Of a stretch of 22,878 bases of DNA, positions 7,342 to 14,699 are shown piece after piece. Where the stretch lies: assembly GCA_039805565.1 (NCBI GenBank), contig JBDLTZ010000285.1:1-22878 (forward strand), given 5' to 3'. This DNA is from CALJIC01 sp039805565. GTDB taxonomy: Bacteria; Chloroflexota; Chloroflexia; Chloroflexales; Roseiflexaceae. Both the position numbers and the translations under genes were made by a program. The notes under the pieces are model-generated. The model worked only from the letters and a program-made list of their open reading frames with translations, searched no databases and had not been told where the DNA came from. The stretch's first letter is position 1. Each line of letters begins with the position of its first letter.

Positions 7342-8904
7342 CTACCCCCGCCTCGGGCTGAGCCCGCGCCCCTGGGGAGCGCTCTGTCGAGAGTATGCGG
7401 CGTCCACGCTGCTCAGGAAGGAGCGGTACAGCCCGACAGGCGCCACCGATCCGGGGCTGTGGGTCAGCAAACCGAAGCAGATATCCTGCGAGCAGATCGT
7501 CCCGTTGTTGATGTGCGCGGGCCACTGGAACACGCCCCCGAGCCGCTGGTGCTCGCGGTAGTACGCGAACGCCACCGCCAGCGCGTCGTCCCGGCGCCAC
7601 TCCATCCCCGCGTCGATGATTACGGCATTGATGGCCCGCTCGAGCGAGCCGCGCCCCGGCCGCAGATGCGTGAGGTGGGAGACCCCATCCTGATCGGAGA
7701 AGACGTAGTCCGGGATATCAGTCTCGTCCACGTTGTCGTAGCACGAGCTGTCGCCCCGCCGCAGCATCAGCTCGCACTGCTGGATGAGGTTGCCGATATG
7801 GAGCTGCGGGTAGTTCTGGTACTCGCTGCCGTAGCGCTCGATGTTGCAGTGCTGCTCGCGGCGGGCGTCCTCCGGAAGGATGCCCAGCTCAGTGATCTGC
7901 GACTTCACGGGCGGGCGCGAGCCCAGCTGCTGGCCGCCCTGCATGACGTCGCACGACCGGCTGCTGCTGTGCTCCACCCGGTAGCCGTTCATGCGGTCGA
8001 GCGCCAGCCGGTTGGCGTAGTCGAAGGCCGCCGCCGGAGAAAGGGCCGTCTCGCGGCCGCCCTCGATGCGTGGCGGGCGGCGCCCCACCAGCGTCACATC
8101 CTCTCGGTCGCGGGTGTAGTCGGCGATGTGGGCCATGGCGTTCGTCGCGGCCGCGCCCCAGTTGCTCTGGGCACTTTCGCCGGCGTAGGAGACGACGTAG
8201 TAGGGGTTCTTCACCAGCCAGTTCTGGAAGAGGCGCTTGCACGGCCCGCCCCCGATAGTCCGGTCGGCCTGGTCGAAGGTCAGCGGGCCGCTGCAGGTCA
8301 TGCCCGCCCAGTAGTCTTCGATCAAAGCGGCCGAGGCCACCAGCTCCGGCGAGCTCCAGCTGAAGTTGAGCTGGCACTGCGGCTCCTCGAGCGAGATGCT
8401 GCGAACCTCAGTCATGATCCGCTCCAGGATCACCCGCACCTCCGCGGCGTAGGCAGCGTCCCCCGTCAGATGGTAGGCCAGCGCCTTGGCGTATAGGATG
8501 GATAGGCCGCGGTCATTGTCGTTCCACTTTGGCCGGTCCGCCCCTCCGCACTCCGCTACCGCCTCGAGGGGGTAGTCCCACACCTCGCCGGCGCGCTCGA
8601 GCACCCGCGCCACCGAGGTGCGGTCGGGCTCGACGCCCCGGTCTGCCTTGGCGCGGATGGCGCGCAGCTCCTCCGGCGTGGTCAAGTACCCACCCTTCAC
8701 CACCTGGCCAGGAGCCAGGCGAACCGGCAGGGGGCTCCCCGCGTGAGCCACCGTCCCCAGCTCGGGCTTGTCCCGGCCGGAAATGCTCTCACTGGAGAAC
8801 GTCGCCGACGGCCCTGCACAGCTGATCGCGAGCAGCGCAGCCCCGACCAGCAGCACCTTTACGCTGCGTGCGCGGATTCGCATCACCTTCTGCCAACTTT
8901 GCAT
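7342..8904 (-). CDS. Alginate-lyase-like lipoprotein
   Basis: A 520-residue exported protein. A basic N-terminus and hydrophobic segment end in a lipobox-like LAISC with Cys at 29, so lipid anchoring on the outer face of the membrane is likely. The body resembles the alpha/alpha-toroid alginate lyase family: YLTTPEELRAIRAKAD (73-88), NDNDRGLSILYAKALAYHLTG (128-148), SNWGAAATNAMAHIADY (247-263) and YGSEYQNYPQLHIGN (358-372). Such enzymes cleave uronic-acid polymers by beta-elimination. In polysaccharide operons they often trim polymer or clear misdirected chains. The ATG at 8904 is preceded by AGGGGG at close spacing. The ATG seven codons later would leave a shorter n-region and has no comparable site. 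It suggests the polymer contains uronic acids, but the actual substrate, and whether this protein is a lyase at all, cannot be read from sequence. Confidence 0.72.
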   Translation of the reverse strand: MQSWQKVMRIRARSVKVLLVGAALLAISCAGPSATFSSESISGRDKPELGTVAHAGSPLPVRLAPGQVVKGGYLTTPEELRAIRAKADRGVEPDRTSVARVLERAGEVWDYPLEAVAECGGADRPKWNDNDRGLSILYAKALAYHLTGDAAYAAEVRVILERIMTEVRSISLEEPQCQLNFSWSSPELVASAALIEDYWAGMTCSGPLTFDQADRTIGGGPCKRLFQNWLVKNPYYVVSYAGESAQSNWGAAATNAMAHIADYTRDREDVTLVGRRPPRIEGGRETALSPAAAFDYANRLALDRMNGYRVEHSSSRSCDVMQGGQQLGSRPPVKSQITELGILPEDARREQHCNIERYGSEYQNYPQLHIGNLIQQCELMLRRGDSSCYDNVDETDIPDYVFSDQDGVSHLTHLRPGRGSLERAINAVIIDAGMEWRRDDALAVAFAYYREHQRLGGVFQWPAHINNGTICSQDICFGLLTHSPGSVAPVGLYRSFLSSVDAAYSRQSAPQGRGLSPRRG

Positions 8905-8917
8905 GTGCCCCCTAGAT

Positions 8918-9721
8918 TCAGTTCATCACGTGTACGACCGAGAAGCGGGCGTACTGCTGAAGCGGTGGTAGCAGATCGAAGAGGAGGGAATCCATGGCCT
9001 CAAGTCCTGGGCGTAGCCGACTGAAAGCCGGGGCCCCTCGCGACAACATCGCAAGCAGCTCGAAGCCACGCCACGAGTAGCTGCCGAAGTGCTGCCCGAA
9101 CAACTCGATATCCTTCACTTTCAACGGCTTGTCCGTCCCTTTCTCAGGATGCTTGTTGTTGTAGCTCAAGTTATCGCGCACGAACTCCAGCAGCGGGTTG
9201 TGGCCGAGAGGGTCCTGGAAGCTGCCACGCCCCCCTGGCCGCAGCAGCCGCGAAAGCTCCACCCCGGCGCGGTCGAGTTGGAGGTGGTGGATCGCGGCCC
9301 CGCCGAAGATCAGGTCGAACGAGTCATCCGCGAAGGGCAGACTCTCCGCCGGCCCGCAGTGGATGCTCACACGGTCTGCCACCCCGTGCATCTCCGCCAT
9401 CTGCATGACCTTCTCTAGCGCGAGGGGTGATACGTCCACCGCGACGACCTCAGCCCCGGCAAGGGCGAACATCACCGGAGTCGGCGAGTGGCCGCAGCAA
9501 ACGTCGAGGAGATGCCTATCCCGCACATCGCCAAGGAAGTCGTACACGTCGCGGCGCCACGCGGATTTGGAACTCCAATCCCGCAACTGGAGCGGCCGAT
9601 AGTGTTCCAGGTCAATGGCCGCGGCTCGGGCGTCGGTGATCTCGGCCTCCATCCGCACCCTGTCCGTTAGCTCCAGGTTGTCGATCTCTTCCGTGGCAAC
9701 ACGGCGGTTTCGCTGGATCAT
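8918..9721 (-). CDS. Class I SAM-dependent methyltransferase
   Basis: A 267-residue protein with the classical Methyltransf_11 layout: motif I LLDVCCGHSP (71-80), acidic end of strand 2 at VVAVDVSPLAL (92-102), AESLPFADDSFDLIFGGAAIHHL spanning 125-147 (post-I/motif II), and LSRLLRPGG (156-164). It probably O- or N-methylates a sugar precursor, repeat unit or lipid intermediate, since it sits between glycosyltransferase and polymerase genes. I chose the ATG at 9721 because GAAGGGGGGG lies just upstream and the conserved fold fits. A start 38 codons earlier would run into the upstream glycosyltransferase gene and adds an Arg-rich, non-conserved head. The C-terminal half has more Lys and Asn than its neighbours and the gene looks less GC-rich by eye, so independent acquisition is possible. 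Confidence 0.85.
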   Translation of the reverse strand: MIQRNRRVATEEIDNLELTDRVRMEAEITDARAAAIDLEHYRPLQLRDWSSKSAWRRDVYDFLGDVRDRHLLDVCCGHSPTPVMFALAGAEVVAVDVSPLALEKVMQMAEMHGVADRVSIHCGPAESLPFADDSFDLIFGGAAIHHLQLDRAGVELSRLLRPGGRGSFQDPLGHNPLLEFVRDNLSYNNKHPEKGTDKPLKVKDIELFGQHFGSYSWRGFELLAMLSRGAPAFSRLRPGLEAMDSLLFDLLPPLQQYARFSVVHVMN

Positions 9722-9723
9722 CG

Positions 9724-9733
9724 CCCCCCCTTC
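9724..9733 (-). promoter_or_regulatory. Ribosome-binding site that sets the methyltransferase start at 9721
   Basis: Minus-strand GAAGGGGGGG ends two bases before the ATG. The G-run gives a slippery but strong Shine-Dalgarno match and supports this start over the in-frame Met 38 codons upstream. Confidence 0.55.
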
Positions 9734-9779
9734 AGGCACTTCGGCACGACGCGGCACAGGCCGCTGCTTCCAAGAGCTG

Positions 9780-10976
9780 CTATCGGACCCGATCCGGGCG
9801 CATCTCGCCCTCGGCCGCCACTGTGAGCGCCGCATCTGCCCGCTGCGGCTGCCACAGATCGATCCGCCGGCCGCGGGCGATGTTCCACACGGCGCACAGC
9901 GCAGCCGCGTTGACCATACAGAAGAAGAAGGGCAGGCCCACGAGCCGCAGCCGCCCGGCGCTCGTCCCGCGCAGGAGCAGCCCTGTCAGGCCCAGGCCGT
10001 AGACCAGCACCTGTGCGGCGACCGCCGCCTGGTAGATCGGGCCGTGCGCCCAGACGAAGGGGCTCACCAGGAGCAGCGCCAGCAGCGGGAGCGCCACCAG
10101 CCTGCGCAGCACCTTGTGCGAGAGCAGCTGGAGCGCGTAGAAGCCGTGGCACGCGGGGTTGAGCAGCTCGCGCATCACGATCACGCCGCGCAGACCGCGC
10201 GTCATCACGCGCACCTTGCGCCCGAACTCGAGGGCGCTAGTGGCGGCCGGCGGCTCGTAGGCCACCGCGTCGGGGGCGAACACCAACCGGTACCCCTGGG
10301 CGATGACGCGGGTGGAGGTCACGAAGTCGTCGGTGACGCCGTTCGGCACCGGCAGGAAGAGGGCGCGCCTGATCGCGTAGATCGCGCCGGTGGCAGAGAT
10401 CGCGTTCCCGGCGCCGCTCTGCGCCCGCTTGAGCCGGCGGTCGAAGCTCCAGTAGCTGCTCTCGCTCCCGGCGGCCCGCCCCTCGCGCTCATCCAGGTAG
10501 CGCTGGTTGCCGGCCACCCCTCCCACCGCCGGGTCAGCGAACGGGCTCGCCAGCGCCCGCAGCGCACCCGCGGCGTACATGCTGTTCGCGTCGGAGAAGA
10601 CCAGGATCTCGCCGGTGGACGCGGCCACCGCCGCGTTGAGCGCCCCGGCCTTCCCCTGGCGCGGCAGCGAGAGCAGCCGCACGCCGCGCGCGGCGAACCC
10701 CGCGACGATCGCGTCCGTGCCGTCGGTCGAGCCGTCTGAGGCCACCACCACCTCCAGCCGGTCGCGCGGGTAGTCCAGGCCCAGCACATTCTCCAGCTTG
10801 GCGCCGATGCTGCCCGCCTCATTGTGCGCGGCGATGATCAGGCTCACCGGCGGCGTGATCGGCGCGCTGTGGTAGGGCTTCCTCACCAGGCGCCCGCGCA
10901 CAAACACTAACGCCGGGAAGAGGACGTAGGTGTAGACGATGACAGCCACTGCCCCCCAGAAGACCGCCACGCTCAT
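9780..10976 (-). CDS. Membrane-anchored family 2 glycosyltransferase
   Basis: A 398-residue GT-A enzyme with one N-terminal transmembrane helix (about 5-28) and two to four C-terminal ones (from about 290). Key GT2 residues are visible: VSLIIAAHNE (44-53), VVASDGSTDGT (77-87, nucleotide binding), LVFSDANS (125-132, metal-binding region), NGVTDDF (212-218, probable catalytic acid) and RKVRVMTRG (253-261), which sits where the QxxRW-like region of processive GT2 enzymes is found. It would add a sugar from a nucleotide-sugar donor to the undecaprenyl-linked repeat unit at the inner membrane face. The start ATG overlaps the stop of the upstream GT4 gene by 4 bp. The sugar specificity is not predictable. 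Confidence 0.88.
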   Translation of the reverse strand: MSVAVFWGAVAVIVYTYVLFPALVFVRGRLVRKPYHSAPITPPVSLIIAAHNEAGSIGAKLENVLGLDYPRDRLEVVVASDGSTDGTDAIVAGFAARGVRLLSLPRQGKAGALNAAVAASTGEILVFSDANSMYAAGALRALASPFADPAVGGVAGNQRYLDEREGRAAGSESSYWSFDRRLKRAQSGAGNAISATGAIYAIRRALFLPVPNGVTDDFVTSTRVIAQGYRLVFAPDAVAYEPPAATSALEFGRKVRVMTRGLRGVIVMRELLNPACHGFYALQLLSHKVLRRLVALPLLALLLVSPFVWAHGPIYQAAVAAQVLVYGLGLTGLLLRGTSAGRLRLVGLPFFFCMVNAAALCAVWNIARGRRIDLWQPQRADAALTVAAEGEMRPDRVR

Positions 10977-12265
10977 ACGCTGCCATTCCTTCCGAAGTGA
11001 CGCGCGAGCGCGGCCGCGTTCGCTCGCACGTCGAACTCGCGTACCACCTTCTCGCGCCCAGCCTCCCCGAGCCGCGCGCGCAGCTCCGGGTCGGCGGCCA
11101 GTCGGGCGAGCGCCTCGGCCAGGGCCTCAGCATCGCGCGGCGGTGCCAGCAGCCCGCTGCGCTCGTGCTCGACGAGCTCGGGGATCCCGGAGAGCCTGCT
11201 GGCCACCACCGCAACCCCGCTGCCCATCGCCTCCATCAGCACCACCGGGATGCCCTCCCGCTTCCCACTCTTCGTCGGCACGCTCGGCGTGACGACCACG
11301 TCGGTCTCGGCGAGGAGCGCCGCGATCTGCTCGCGGGTCCGGCGGCCCAGCAGCTGCACGCGGTCGGACAGGCCGACGGCGTCGATCTGCGCCTGGAGCG
11401 CCGCGCGGTCCTCCCCCTCGCCCACGAAGCGGCAGACGGCGTCTACGCCTCGCTCGCGCAGCAGGCGGCAGGCCTCGATCAGGTAGGTCTGCCCCTTGAC
11501 CTCGTGGAGCGTGCCGATGCAGAGGATCGCCAGCGCCCCGCCCCGACTGCGCTCCACCGGCCGGAAGACCGACGTGTCGACGCCGCAGTGGATAACGGCC
11601 AGCTTGCCACGGTGCTGCTCGCCGCACTCCGCGACGATCAGCTCGCGGTTGTAGTCCGAGATCGGCACGACGAAGGCGGCCTCGGCCACCTTCTCGCGCA
11701 GCATGTGCCGGTCCACGTGCAGGTCCGAGCCGTGGGCCGTGAAGCTGTAGGGGATGCCCACGAGCCGGTGGATGACGAACGCCGCCGCCGCAGGGTGACT
11801 CGCGAAGTGGGCGTGGACGTGCTCGACCCCCTCGGCCACCATCTGCTGGGCGAAGTAGACCGTCTTCGGGAAGATCCCCAGCGCGCCGACGAAGAAGTTC
11901 AGGCTGCCGAAGGTGCCGCGCAGCAGCGCCCAGAGCGCCCCCAGGTAGCGGCGCGGGTCCCGCGCGAGGAACGCCGCGTTGGCCCGCAGGATCGGCCACG
12001 AGACGAACGGCTGGTAATGCGCGCGTGCCACCAGCGCGGCCGCCTCGGGGTGCATGACAGTCTCAGGCTCGCGCAGCAGCGGGTAGAGCTCGACGGCCAC
12101 GCCCTGCTGCTCGAGCGCCAGCGCCTCGTACAGGATGAATGTCTCGGTGAGCTTGGGGAAGCGCGACATGATGTAGGCGACGCGCGCCACGGGGCGGGCC
12201 TCGTCCCGTTGCTCGGCGTGCTCTGGCCGGGTCAGACTCGTGGATTGCGCAATCACTACGTGCAC
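10973..12265 (-). CDS. Family 4 glycosyltransferase
   Basis: A 430-residue GT-B retaining transferase. The N-terminal half carries IMSRFPKLTETFILYE (32-47), a common opening in this subgroup, HVHAHFA (149-155) and FTAHGSDLH (175-183). The C-terminal half has the nucleotide-sugar site: IGTLHEVKGQ (250-259), RFVGEGEDR (279-287) and the E-x7-E motif in REGIPVVLMEAMGSG (336-350; Glu337 and Glu345). It is expected to add a hexose or related sugar during repeat-unit assembly in the cytoplasm. The start is the ATG at 12265, with GAGGTG close upstream and 20 bp after the preceding stop. The family core begins at about residue 27, so the first 26 residues are an extension. The 3' end overlaps the next gene by ATGA. 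Confidence 0.88.
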   Translation of the reverse strand: MHVVIAQSTSLTRPEHAEQRDEARPVARVAYIMSRFPKLTETFILYEALALEQQGVAVELYPLLREPETVMHPEAAALVARAHYQPFVSWPILRANAAFLARDPRRYLGALWALLRGTFGSLNFFVGALGIFPKTVYFAQQMVAEGVEHVHAHFASHPAAAAFVIHRLVGIPYSFTAHGSDLHVDRHMLREKVAEAAFVVPISDYNRELIVAECGEQHRGKLAVIHCGVDTSVFRPVERSRGGALAILCIGTLHEVKGQTYLIEACRLLRERGVDAVCRFVGEGEDRAALQAQIDAVGLSDRVQLLGRRTREQIAALLAETDVVVTPSVPTKSGKREGIPVVLMEAMGSGVAVVASRLSGIPELVEHERSGLLAPPRDAEALAEALARLAADPELRARLGEAGREKVVREFDVRANAAALARHFGRNGSV

Positions 12266-12285
12266 CTCGTGGCAGTGGCCGGAGA

Positions 12286-13893
12286 TCAGCGGCGGCTTGG
12301 TTGCGGTCTCGCTGAGGAGCTGTGCGGCTCGGGCTCACCCGGAGCTTGCCGCTGGGGAGAGGCGACCACACCTCGTACCGGGGCGCTCCCCAGGCGCCAC
12401 TTCTCGGGCACGTCGTGCAACACGGAGCCCAGTAGGGATGCCCCCACCTGCCGCAGCTGCTCGACCGCCTGCGCGATGCTCTCGCGGCTCGTCCTGCCGT
12501 GCGTCGCCACCAGCACGACGCCCTCAACGTACCGGGCCAGCAACAGCGCGTCGGACACGTGCAGCGGCGGGGCGCTGACGATCACAATGTCGGCGAGCTC
12601 CTGGAGCTTCGGCATCAGCCCGGAGGCCAGGGCGAGCTCAAGCTGCTCGGGCGCCCCCCCCTCGAACGACAAGAGCGCGATGCTGTGGACGGAAGGCACG
12701 GGCTGCACCTTGGGCGTGTGCACCGCGTCGTGGGGCGTGACCGGCGCGGCGGCCACACCGAGGCCAGCCGCGAGCTGCGGATTGCGCACGTCCGCATCCA
12801 CGAGGATGACGCGCTTGCCCCCGCGCGCGAGCGCCGCTGCGAGGTTCACGGCCACCTCGCTGCTGGCCACGCTCTGGCCCAGGCTCGTCAGGAGCACCGA
12901 GCGTGTCTGCTCCCCCAGACCCAGGCCCTGCAGGGCAATCCGCAGCCGCCGGTAGCTCTCCGCGGCGGGGCTTGTCTCCGAGATCAGCAAGGCGGCGCCC
13001 GAGGCGGAGCGCGTGCGGCGCCTGCCGAGCAGGCTGCCGAGGTAGGTCAGGCCGACGATGCGCCGGATGTCGTCGGCGCCGTAGATCACATCCGCAAGGT
13101 ACTCGAACAGAAACACGCCGGCGAGGCCCACAACCAGGCCTGCTAGCGCACCCAGGATGGCGCTGCGGCGTGGATGCGGCTCCACCGGGTCGAAGCTCGG
13201 CACAGCGGCCTCAAGTGGCATGATCTGATTGACCGACCCCTGCTGGAGGATCAGGCGCTGGTCGTTCAGGTTGCGCTGCGCGTTGGCCATGTCCACACGT
13301 AGCTGGTCAAGCCGCAGCGTCAGCGTCCGCGCCGTCGCATCGCTCTGCGTCTGGTTGATCTGAGTGATGAGGGCATTGCTCTCGAGCTCCAGCTCATGCA
13401 TGTGGTTCTGGATCTGAGCGATCGCGGTGGTGGCGTCGGCCTTCCGCTGCGCCTGGTCTGCGGGGGTGCCCGCGGGGCTGAGCGCCATGAGTTCATTGCC
13501 GAGCGCGTTCGCAATGAGCGCGGCCTCGTTCGGGTTGTCCGACTCCACCCGAATGCTCAGGATCTGGGTCAGATCCACCCAGCGCACCGTGACGTTATTG
13601 GCCAGCCGCTCGGGGCTCATATCCAGCCGGTGGTCGGCCACCACGCGCTCGAGCAGCGGACGGCTCGTGGCAATCTCGGCGTAGGTCTGCCCGATCTGGC
13701 TGCTGGCGCGCAGATCGTTGCTCGTAACCGCCGGGTTGCTCAGGGCGGGCCCGACGATGTAGCGCGCCTGCGCCTGATAGACGGGATGGAGCTGCGACGA
13801 GTACCAGTAGCTGGCAGCCGTCGCGGCGGCAATGCTCAGCAGGACAACCCAGAGACGGCGGAAGATGATGGCCGCATAGCGTTTCGCTTCCAT
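12286..13893 (-). CDS. Wzz/BY-kinase-like polysaccharide co-polymerase with a degenerate kinase domain
   Basis: A 535-residue protein with the architecture of a fused Wzz and bacterial tyrosine kinase. TM1 spans about 12-30. A periplasmic Wzz segment with a coiled-coil-like part (about 145-215) follows. The proline motif VEPHPRRS (237-244) leads into TM2 at about 245-264. ETSPAAESYRRLRIAL (306-321) is the usual start of the cytoplasmic ATPase. The ATPase is abnormal: where Walker A (GxGKS/T) is expected there is SLGQSVASSEVAVN (337-350), with no Gly-Lys-Ser/Thr. Walker A' VDADVRNP (365-372) is kept, while Walker B reads IVIVSAPPL (436-444) in place of a hhhDxPP form. The C-terminal tail has no tyrosine cluster. 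It should still control chain length as a Wzz, but autophosphorylation is doubtful. An 18-residue Pro/Arg/Ser-rich tail ends it. Confidence 0.85.
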   Translation of the reverse strand: MEAKRYAAIIFRRLWVVLLSIAAATAASYWYSSQLHPVYQAQARYIVGPALSNPAVTSNDLRASSQIGQTYAEIATSRPLLERVVADHRLDMSPERLANNVTVRWVDLTQILSIRVESDNPNEAALIANALGNELMALSPAGTPADQAQRKADATTAIAQIQNHMHELELESNALITQINQTQSDATARTLTLRLDQLRVDMANAQRNLNDQRLILQQGSVNQIMPLEAAVPSFDPVEPHPRRSAILGALAGLVVGLAGVFLFEYLADVIYGADDIRRIVGLTYLGSLLGRRRTRSASGAALLISETSPAAESYRRLRIALQGLGLGEQTRSVLLTSLGQSVASSEVAVNLAAALARGGKRVILVDADVRNPQLAAGLGVAAAPVTPHDAVHTPKVQPVPSVHSIALLSFEGGAPEQLELALASGLMPKLQELADIVIVSAPPLHVSDALLLARYVEGVVLVATHGRTSRESIAQAVEQLRQVGASLLGSVLHDVPEKWRLGSAPVRGVVASPQRQAPGEPEPHSSSARPQPSRR

Positions 13894-13933
13894 TGAGTAG
13901 CGTGCCTCGTCACATGGTGCGGTGCCGCGCGCA

Positions 13934-13960
13934 GGGGCGGCGGCGCATGTGCGCCGCCCC
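13934..13960 (-). promoter_or_regulatory. GC-rich hairpin upstream of the co-polymerase gene
   Basis: GGCGGCGCA (13939-13947) pairs perfectly with TGCGCCGCC (13950-13958), and the flanking G and C runs extend the structure with a small bulge. It lies in the 108-bp gap between the sugar transferase and the co-polymerase genes, with no T-run on the minus strand. It may be an RNA processing or attenuation element rather than a full terminator. Confidence 0.4.
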
Positions 13961-13983
13961 CACCGAGGTCCGCCACTTGTCGC

Positions 13984-14000
13984 GCCAGGGCACCCCTGGC
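13984..14000 (-). promoter_or_regulatory. Perfect 7-bp hairpin directly after the sugar transferase stop codon
   Basis: GCCAGGG (13984-13990) and CCCTGGC (13994-14000) form a perfect stem with a 3-base loop, beginning 2 bp after the stop codon at 14002-14004. No T-tract follows on the minus strand, so it looks like an mRNA 3'-end stabiliser or weak attenuator within the operon. Confidence 0.4.
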
Positions 14001-14001
14001 A

Positions 14002-14694
14002 TCAGTACGCGCCGTGTGGGCGCACCACCTCGAGCACGGTTCGCGCGAGGATCTGAATATCGAGCCATAGACACTGCCGCTCGATGTAGGCGATGTCCAG
14101 CTTCAGGCGATCGTCGAACTCGAGGTCGCTGCGGCCGCTGACCTGCCAGAGGCCGGTGAGGCCCGGCACTACCTCCAGACGCCGGGTGTGCCACAGGCGG
14201 TAGGTCGTCGGCGCGAACGAGGTCGGACGCGGCCCGACGAGGGACATATCCCCCTTGATCACGTTCAGGAGCTGTGGCAGCTCGTCCAGGCTTGTCTTCC
14301 GCATGAACGCCCCTACGCGCGTTACGCGCGGGTCGTTCGTGATCTTGAAATCGGGCCACTGCAGCTCATTCAGGTGCGCGTAGGTCTGCTTGAGCGCTTC
14401 GGCGTTGGGCACCATCGTCCGGAACTTGTACATGGCGAAGCGCCGGCCGTTCTTCCCCGTCCGGTGCTGCACGAACATGACCGGGCCCGGCGAGTCGATG
14501 TAGATCACGATGGCGAGCAGCGCCAGCAGCGGCAGCAGAACCGGCAGCGCGAGGAGACACAGCAAGAGATCCATCGCGCGCTTCATCAGCCAGTAGCCAT
14601 CCCCCCGGATGAGGCGCTCGTGCGCCTCGATCTCCATGTACCAGGGCTGCTTGCGAGCAAGGCGAACGGTGTAAAGGATCGAGCGCTCAGTCAT
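14002..14694 (-). CDS. Undecaprenyl-phosphate sugar-1-phosphate transferase (monotopic phosphoglycosyl transferase)
   Basis: A 230-residue protein of the bacterial sugar transferase family (PglC/WcaJ C-terminal catalytic domain type). It has KRAMD (38-42), a re-entrant hydrophobic helix at about 42-66 ending IYIDSPGPVMFVQHR, YKFRTM (89-94), SLDELPQL (135-142) with the catalytic Asp-Glu pair at 137-138, GDMSLVGPRP (148-157) and PGLTGLWQVSGRS (177-189). It transfers a sugar-1-phosphate from a UDP-sugar to undecaprenyl phosphate at the inner membrane face, the first committed step of the pathway. It lacks the four-helix N-terminal domain of full-length WcaJ/WbaP proteins; a short 37-residue cytoplasmic lead replaces it. 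The start ATG follows the upstream stop by 5 bp. Confidence 0.92.
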   Translation of the reverse strand: MTERSILYTVRLARKQPWYMEIEAHERLIRGDGYWLMKRAMDLLLCLLALPVLLPLLALLAIVIYIDSPGPVMFVQHRTGKNGRRFAMYKFRTMVPNAEALKQTYAHLNELQWPDFKITNDPRVTRVGAFMRKTSLDELPQLLNVIKGDMSLVGPRPTSFAPTTYRLWHTRRLEVVPGLTGLWQVSGRSDLEFDDRLKLDIAYIERQCLWLDIQILARTVLEVVRPHGAY

Positions 14695-14699
14695 AGTCG

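Noticed and set aside
9722..9835. Longer start for the methyltransferase
   Set aside because: It would overlap the upstream glycosyltransferase stop and adds a non-conserved Arg-rich head; the strong G-rich ribosome-binding site favours 9721.
10997..12955. A 652-codon plus-strand open frame across the GT4 and co-polymerase genes
   Set aside because: Same reason: low-complexity composition, crosses two real genes on the opposite strand, and no family motif.
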